NCBI GenBank assembly: GCA_963678705.1
Contig: OY783215.1
Location: 16,163,740-16,227,739, forward strand
Reading direction: 5' to 3'
DNA: 64,000 bases
Source: Panorpa germanica
Taxonomy: Eukaryota > Arthropoda > Insecta > Mecoptera > Panorpidae
Positions 57,770 through 64,000 of this stretch are shown here, in pieces (within the stretch, counting starts at the first letter, position 1; every line of letters starts with the position of its first letter). The notes below the pieces were generated by a model. The model saw only the letters and a program-made list of their open reading frames with translations. It made no database searches and was not told the origin of the DNA. Made by a program: the position numbers and the translations under genes.

Positions 57770-60700
57770 ATGGTACAACCACCTGAAGAAGCTTAATTTG
57801 GTTGAGAATATTTAATGCTATAGAGTGTCTGAAATAACTTACAAATTGGAATCCTATGATTTTCTTTTTACAATTAAATAGCGCTGAAACTAATTTCTCT
57901 ATATATTCATTTTTTCAAATACAATTTTATACTAAAATATACTATACAACTTCAATACTTATTATATTTCACAAATCAAACTTTTTTTTATAAGTGCGTT
58001 GTAGCTTGAAACATGTTTGGTTTTTAGTGAAAAGGACGTCTCAAGACATCGTTGCTCCTTGGAGGTAGACTAAATCCTCAAACAGAATAACAAATCATGA
58101 ACAGAGCCGGCAATGTCGTAGTAGCTTTAAAGCAAATCCGTTAAAAGAGTTTACTTTGAACGCGTAAACATCGCAAATAAAACAACATATTCTAGGAAAC
58201 TCATTTTGCTAAATATTTATTATTGAAGACGTCGAGCTCGAGCTCGAGCCACCTACCAACCCAGTGATTATCACGAGTATTAATAATTGGTTTGGACGTG
58301 TTAATACCGCCGAAGACATGTACGACTACGCAACACCGTCTACATAAAAGTTTTAATTATAAAACATCATCCCGAATTACCAATCAGAGTATCACATCTA
58401 AAATGCATGGATTATAACGGCTTAAATGAGCTTTCAGTACTTTGTGCATACCTTTTCAGGTATTATGATATTATTAATTCATTATTTGCTTTCTGGATCG
58501 TAAATTCATTTGGAAACAAAAGCTTTGTAAATAAATAAAGCTTAAAATATGTAATGCCTTTAATTACTGATTGTTTTCAAAGTGTTATCTTCTCAACGAA
58601 ATTTGTTCTTAAATTCGCAAACTTTTGATTTATAAAATAGAAAAGGGAAGTAGCCAAGAATGCTGAAAATTTGCAAACTGCTTATTTTCCTCACGGCCGA
58701 AATGGCAACTAGTATGTTAACACTGCTAATCTAGTGTGCGCTGTACAGTGCTAGTGCTAATTTAACCCTCATTCAGTGCCATTCAGTGCCAGTGTTTCGC
58801 TTTAACTACCGCACAAAAATAAATATACAGTATATTTTATATATACTTTAATAGTTAATATAGTCTTATATAGATTTCAAAACTGAATGACTAAATAAAA
58901 ATGCAAACATTTTCAACTAGTGTAAGCATTCGAACCAGTATTTCGTCATTCTAGCAAGTGCAAGTCTGGATTCGGCGGGCCACAATTATTACAACAAATT
59001 ATTAATAAAAATTGTAGTCAATATCATTTTCTACACAAAACCAAAATTTTGATTGGAGTCTGAATAAGAGAAGAAACTTATAACGCAAATGAATATCTAA
59101 TTGACGATTTGAAGAAGGTTTTGATTTGAATTTAAATAAAATATTATTAAGTGCATAAATATGAATTTATTCTAGCAATATGATATGTAAGTAACATTTG
59201 AAAATAAATATTTTGAATAAATGTTTTTGATAAAAAAAAATAGAGGCCTTCGCCACTCCGAACATTCAAATTTGAATTCAGATTCGACATTTTTACAGGA
59301 TGAAACAAAAGAATTGCTGCTTACCGAAAGTGCATGGTGCACCATAGAAAAATAAAACGCGTCGCCTCGTCAAGTCTACCTCCTCGTGGTGTGGAAATAA
59401 ATTACTACTGAGTATGAGTTTATCAGTTAGTAATAGTTGTTATGATAGCACATAATATGTAAATATTAAAAAATGAATTTAAAAAAGTGTGCTAAATATC
59501 AACTACTTTTCAAATTTTCAAGCAAAATATTACTGAAAAAAGTTGTAAGAAATATTGTCCTTTATAAGTTTGATAATAACTATTATTATCACAGGACTAG
59601 TACTAGTAGAACGTGAGGGATTTTTCCCAAGGGTGAAAGCTTATAATTTTTCATTATAAGCTCTTACTTTAAAACATATCTAAAAATTAGAACTACCGGA
59701 CCAGATTTGAGGTAAAAGTACAAAGTGTCAGAGGTAAAACGGTTACTACTACTATTGAAGTAATAATAGACATGATACGTTTCAAGTACGGATATTTTCA
59801 GTACTGCGACGGTAAGTGTATTGTTCTATTTCTTATTTTACAAAAGTTTCCGCGGGCCTCTAGATTGCAAGCCCCTGATTTAGGGGATATTTCCTTGCTC
59901 ATCTTTGAACATAAAGGAGGTATTAGTTGTTACTTACATAACCTTATTCTACAAGCAGGTCTTTGATGCTCCAACACTATGTATTAAACGACATAAACCA
60001 GTTCAGAAATTGGTGCTAATTAACCTCAATGAAACACATTGGATGAATTATATAAAATTAACTGCGTACATGCATTTCATCTCAAATAAATAAACAAGAC
60101 TTTTTGTTTGAAGAACATTTTCATGTTGTCCAACGGTTTATTGCAAAGCTCGTCGTAAATTTATTTGGCAAATGCATCACATAAAAGCAGTTAAATTACA
60201 TGCATTATATTTATAGTGCAACCGCAACTACAACTACAACTGCAACTAGCAAATATAAGTAACTCGTGTAGAAAATTAAGGTGTATTAATACTTTAACGG
60301 TCCAATAACTATAAAACAGTGTTTATAAAATCTGGTTTTATAAATAAATAAAAATATATTCGTATTTACATAGCTAACTGTAAGGCTTATGTAATGCAAT
60401 TAGCTGGAAGCGCGTCTCGGTCGCGTCGGTTGGTTGAACATACTTGCCGAGTTGCAGAGTTGCAGAAAACGCCTCATACTACGATGGAACCTGATAAGTG
60501 GGAAGTTACGCTATTGGCAATTGTAAATAAATGCATTATTTAGCAAAACAACAGCTGTGTTCTGTGTTCTGTGTTCTGTGTACGAGTCATGTAGATCTAC
60601 AAATAAAGAATTTCAAATCTAATCGCGAGTACTCACCATAGAGACCAATTGTCTAAATAACTAAGATAACTGAAGAAACCAACTCAAGATTTGCTTTTCA

Positions 60701-60840
60701 ATTCTATGAATACATCGTGTCTCTTCAGATCTACTGCATCTGAACAAAACCACTCTATTGTATTTCTCATAACTGTGTTTGCGTGTCCACTTTACAATCT
60801 ACATTGCATTTCATGTAACCGTACTATGACATGATTAAAA
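57770..60840. other. No gene seen; short simple repeats
   Basis: AT-rich DNA. Visible are ATTCAGTGCC repeated at about 58772-58790, CTCGAGCTCGAGC at about 58236-58248, a CAACTA-type run at 60220-60248 and TGTGTTC repeated about three times at 60556-60582. Frames at 59772-59966 and 59905-60093 have no recognisable domain. Confidence 0.5.
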
Positions 60841-61171
60841 ATAAACTTAACGAAACCTACAAATTATTCTTAAACTATAAATAATAGGTTTTTGATCTTC
60901 GCTATGTCTCTTCTGTCTTCTTCCCAAACCCACCAATATTTCTCTCCCTTTCCTGTGTCGCTCACTTCAACCGCTCTTCCATCACCTTCTCCGTGTTCTC
61001 TGCTTCCATAAATCTCCACTATCCAAATTATTTTTTAAGTTTTTCTCTTCTTACTTCCGCTCAGCACTCCCACTACTTCCCTCTTCCTTCTCCCCACTGC
61101 TCTCCTTCCCTCTCATTTCTACTCTCAACTATCGGCTGGTAATATTAATTTATTAAAACATAAGTGATATT
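60841..61171 (-). pseudogene. Purine-rich LINE-like coding relic, part 1
   Basis: The plus strand is CT-rich; on the minus strand a decayed frame reads KYWWVWEEDRRDIAKI and then stops. This resembles the end of a LINE-associated ORF, but I cannot name it. The CT-rich sequence resumes at 61793-61975, just across the LINE insertion, so both parts probably belong to one older copy interrupted by it. Confidence 0.35.
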
Positions 61172-61185
61172 AATATAAACTAATC

Positions 61186-61778
61186 GAAGAAGAGAAGAAG
61201 GCACAAGTGTGGAAGAAGAGCTAGGAGGAAGAGACAGAGAGATACAACAACAGGAAAGAATGAAAAAAATTTAGAAGAGCAATTATAACAAAAGATATAA
61301 AAGGATTTGGGAGAGAGAAATAGCACAATACTTAAGAGAAAAAGACACAAAAAACATGAGGAGGATTGCCAGATTTAGATTGGGAAACGAGGAGAAAGGA
61401 AACAGATACTAGACAAATAGCACATTAGACACATTAAGTTTTCATGTGAGAAAAAGGTAATAAGCGAAAAGAATATTGGGCAGTCATTAAAGGGAGGCAG
61501 TAAAGGGAAGAAGGATGGCAGAGATAGAGAAAAGGAACGAGGAAAGAGAAGGAATGGCAGAGTAGAAACAGGAGGAAGAGTAGCAGGAAGAGCAAAGCAG
61601 TAACAATAGCAGTTTTGTTTTTATTTTTAAAATTAAGATTTGTTTTTCTTTTGGAAGGAGTGAAAATGTTTAGATATAACAAGAATCAAAATTGAATTAG
61701 GCACAATGATATGTAAATAAATCAGTTAAGGCACAAGAATGTAGTACCAAATGGCAAAAACATTAAAATAAAATAATA
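61186..61778 (+). mobile_element. Purine-rich LINE, truncated copy with 14-bp duplication
   Basis: It begins inside the post-RT coding region (AAGAAGGCACAAGTGTGGAA) and ends with the family UTR motif CAAATGGCAAAAAC and an AATA-rich tail. AATATAAACTAATC flanks it exactly at 61172-61185 and 61779-61792, so both boundaries are certain. Decayed segments include an equivalent of RRIARFRLGNEEKGN. It is a classical 5-prime-truncated, target-primed insertion. Confidence 0.9.
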
Positions 61779-61792
61779 AATATAAACTAATC

Positions 61793-61975
61793 TCCTTCTG
61801 CACATCTTTCTTTGTTCTCGTTCCTTCTTTTTCTCTTTTCTTCTTCTCTATGTCTCCATTTACCTCCTTCTAACCCTGCCTCGTTTCAATATCTTCTTTC
61901 CACTGTCTATCTTAAATTCCTTACTTCTCCATTTGTCCTTCTTCCTTCCTTATACCTCTCTTCTTCGAAATGAAC
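61793..61975 (-). pseudogene. Purine-rich LINE-like relic, part 2
   Basis: CT-rich plus-strand sequence; the minus strand reads KWRSKEFKIDSGKKILKR-like with stops. It continues the relic at 60841-61171 across the LINE insertion. Function and family are not identified. Confidence 0.35.
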
Positions 61976-62107
61976 AAAATCACTGTTTTTTCCTTAAATA
62001 ACGTAAATATAAGTGAGAATAACTGCCGCTCTCACACTGAAACAGACTACTTCAACACCGACTTTTTTATAAGGGTGTATTCGAGTTGTTTCGCATTAGC
62101 ATACTGA

Positions 62108-62459
62108 AGGGTGCGGCAGCATAACCTCCATTTTAAAAAAACGCGCCATTCAGTCGATTGATGGTGTAGCGGAGCGTGTTTATGTGAACCACCCAAGGAC
62201 CCTACAAGATGACCAACATTCAGGAAGAAATTACCAAAATAATGCCTGCTATTCTGGCACGGGTCATGACAAACGCCAGAAATCGGTTTACTCAGTGTAT
62301 GGAGAATGGGGGACGTCACCTCCCTGATTTGATCTTCAAAACTAACTAAAACAAAACTTTATGTATGTGCCTAAATTATAAAGAACAAATAAAAGTGTTT
62401 GGATTCATACAATGGGTTTTATTAAGTTTTGAAAAAAGGAAGTTATGCTGCCGCACCCT
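62108..62459 (+). mobile_element. Mariner-type deletion derivative
   Basis: The ends AGGGTGCGGCAGCATAAC (left) and its complement GTTATGCTGCCGCACCCT (right) are nearly perfect inverted repeats 352 bp apart. The interior keeps the last part of a mariner-like transposase gene (next entry). No clean duplication was found at the edges. Confidence 0.8.
62175..62349 (+). pseudogene. Mariner-like transposase C-terminal fragment
   Basis: The first frame reads RVYVNHPRTLQD. After a small deletion and shift a second frame reads IQEEITKIMPAILARVMTN, NRFTQCMENGGRHLPD and LIFKTN, then TAA at 62347-62349. This C-terminus (CMENGGRHLxDLIFKT) is that of an insect Tc1/mariner transposase family. The catalytic domain is deleted, so the element depends on a complete copy elsewhere. 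Confidence 0.8.
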
Positions 62460-62750
62460 ATATATCATGAAATGAAGCTTTTATTTTAATTTTTATCAAT
62501 ACACCGCTGTATATTATTTTTTTACTTCTTTTTCCCACTTCCGCTGTCCATGAAATCGTAAATGCAAAAAAGACAGCGGTCGTTCCTTGCGAAGTTACAT
62601 CTATCCTATGAGTTGGGAAATATGTGTCTAACGGGTAGAATCAACCATATTATAAATACAGACTTCTTCGATGATAATATCTCTTAAGCGAAATAAGTCC
62701 GAAAACTCTACTGAAAAAGCCGTAGGTCTCAAGTAGTTTGTTCCACTGTT

Positions 62751-63317
62751 ACCACTAATTTAGACTTTTACAAAACATCTACTGTTTCTTTGACAAAAGG
62801 AAATTTACCGTGAGCCATCGAACAGCGGAGCTACAATCGGTAGAACTACAAAGAAATGTTAAGTAATAATTACCACCTTGAACAAAACTAATATTGAATG
62901 TTTACATGTTCCTTTTAACCATTTTAATGCTTTTGTAGCATTTAACAGTTAACACTAGGACCGGACCCCATAGAACTCTGTGAAGTTAACTTGACACAAA
63001 ATGACACTTCAATACGTGTGTTAAATTTAAGGATACATCTTTTGTTAACTCCTGAGATCCTTTAGCAGGTGCGTGAAACTTAGAAAAGGTACTCTATTAA
63101 AGTGTATTGTTCGAATTTCAATTCAGATCTTTTGTTATTTTGTTGCATCAGTGAGTCTATATTTTTTTACAAATTCCAAAGATATATAACACCACATCGT
63201 TAGCAGCTATGTGAAAAACCTTCACAACATTCCTCAAGCATTTTGCATAAGCAGTGTATTACAAAAAAACTTCTGTTACCGTATATTAACTTTCTTAACA
63301 AATCAGTACATTTTAAT
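62751..63317. other. No gene seen
   Basis: Unassigned AT-rich DNA. The 64-codon frame at 63211-63405 runs into the dispersed repeat and is not a gene. Confidence 0.5.
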
Positions 63318-63840
63318 ACAATGGGCATGTCTCCATTTCTATAAAACTGTACAATGTATTAATAAAGTTGGCTACCAGGAACTCAATTGTCCAATTATTT
63401 TTTAATAACTCGCTATATTGTAGGAGATATTATCAATTAAAATATTCATTTTTTTCCCTTTCATTATTAAAGGATCCAACGTTATAGAAAATTTCAATAC
63501 ATGTAACGTGATGCCCGGTATGTTGCTTTCTCTTTTATACAACAGAGCGTAAAAGAGGTAGCATACTTAGAACAGAACTCTTATACATATAACAAATAAC
63601 TGACCTATCCCTTAATAGTGCGACATGTCATAAATATGGCCAACCATTTCTAGCGCTAAAACTACAATTCAAATTTTTAATTGCTATATCTCCGATAACA
63701 TTTAGATATTTAATAAAATAAATGCCAATATATAAATAATATAAATTAACAAACTATTAAATATTTAATAGTTTTTAATAAATTAATCAACAATAATAAA
63801 ATCGACTTCTGAAAAATGAGTTCACAAGTCCATTATTTTG
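63318..63840 (+). repeat. Unclassified dispersed repeat, copy 2 (partner 38085-38575)
   Basis: Same order of shared words as at 38085, including CTCTTTTATACAACAGAGC and AGCGCTAAAACTACAATTC, and a similar AATCGAC...AAAATGAG segment at the end. It is 25 kb from the first copy in the same orientation. Confidence 0.75.
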
Positions 63841-64000
63841 TAAAATTATAATAATTTTAATAAATTCAACATAAGGTCTTAAAAATAATTAATATACTCG
63901 GTTTTGAATTGTAATAAATATTTCATTTGTCTATTAGAGTGCACACTGTAAAGAAAATTGGTCGAAAACATTCTATAGACGCCTGATTTTTAGGCTGAAA

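Larger units (their letters stand above)
62029..62750. mobile_element. Inverted-repeat element with CTCTCACACTGAAAC ends
   Basis: The left end CTCTCACACTGAAACAGACT (62029) pairs with the right end near 62731-62750 (AAGTAGTTTGTTCCACTG). It has the same ends as the element at 40293. The core at 62465-62515 (ATCATGAAATGAAGC, ATTTTAATTTTTATCAATAC) matches the core of the 673-bp element. It is interrupted by a mariner derivative at 62108-62459. Confidence 0.65.

Overview
This window is eukaryotic, AT-rich and intron/intergenic in character, almost certainly from an insect genome. The basis is the mobile-element content: a BEL/Pao LTR retrotransposon (an animal-specific lineage), an I-like non-LTR retrotransposon with an RNase H domain, a purine-rich LINE family of a type common in insects, mariner-like and PIF/Harbinger transposase relics, hAT, TTAA-target and Helitron-like non-autonomous elements. 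I cannot name the order or species from sequence alone. I found no credible host protein-coding gene, rRNA, tRNA gene or CRISPR array. Nearly all short open frames are chance frames or antisense shadows of transposon genes.

Layout. 0-10 kb: mostly unassigned AT-rich DNA with small inverted-repeat elements: a TTAA-flanked element at 1148-1684, a 673-bp inverted-repeat element at 4529-5201, a (TA)n tract at 8285-8393 and a Harbinger element with a transposase fragment at 9005-9628. 10.15-15.92 kb: a full-length I-like LINE on the minus strand with both ORFs open and a plausible target-site duplication. 16-20 kb: a LINE 3-prime fragment, a hAT relic, a second TTAA-type element and a complete-looking non-autonomous Helitron (19505-20079). 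20.8-23.9 kb: a decayed purine-rich LINE (minus), with shorter copies at 26.7-27.5, 30.2-30.9 and 61.19-61.78 kb. 25.95-26.62 kb: a second copy of the 673-bp element, in opposite orientation and identical by eye to the first.

28-48 kb is a graveyard of nested elements: inverted-repeat families with related interiors (31.9, 33.2, 40.3 kb), a broken mariner-like transposase gene (35.6-36.3 kb) with a hAT element inserted just behind it, a mariner C-terminal fragment (42.1 kb), a hAT relic (45.5 kb) and several unclassified dispersed repeats. 48.67-56.17 kb: a nearly intact BEL/Pao element, 678-bp LTRs differing at 3 positions, 5-bp target duplication, one long gag-pol frame with a stop codon 57 codons before the natural-looking end. 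57-64 kb: a hAT-like element, nested LINE copies with a 14-bp duplication, a mariner derivative inserted in an inverted-repeat element, and a repeat shared with 38 kb.

The genes do not form a host pathway. The functional logic is that of transposition: the I-like LINE and the BEL/Pao element each encode their own machinery, while the small elements would depend on transposases encoded elsewhere. The points most worth following are the intact LINE, the young BEL element, the identical inverted pair, and a core of about 85 bp shared by small elements whose ends differ.
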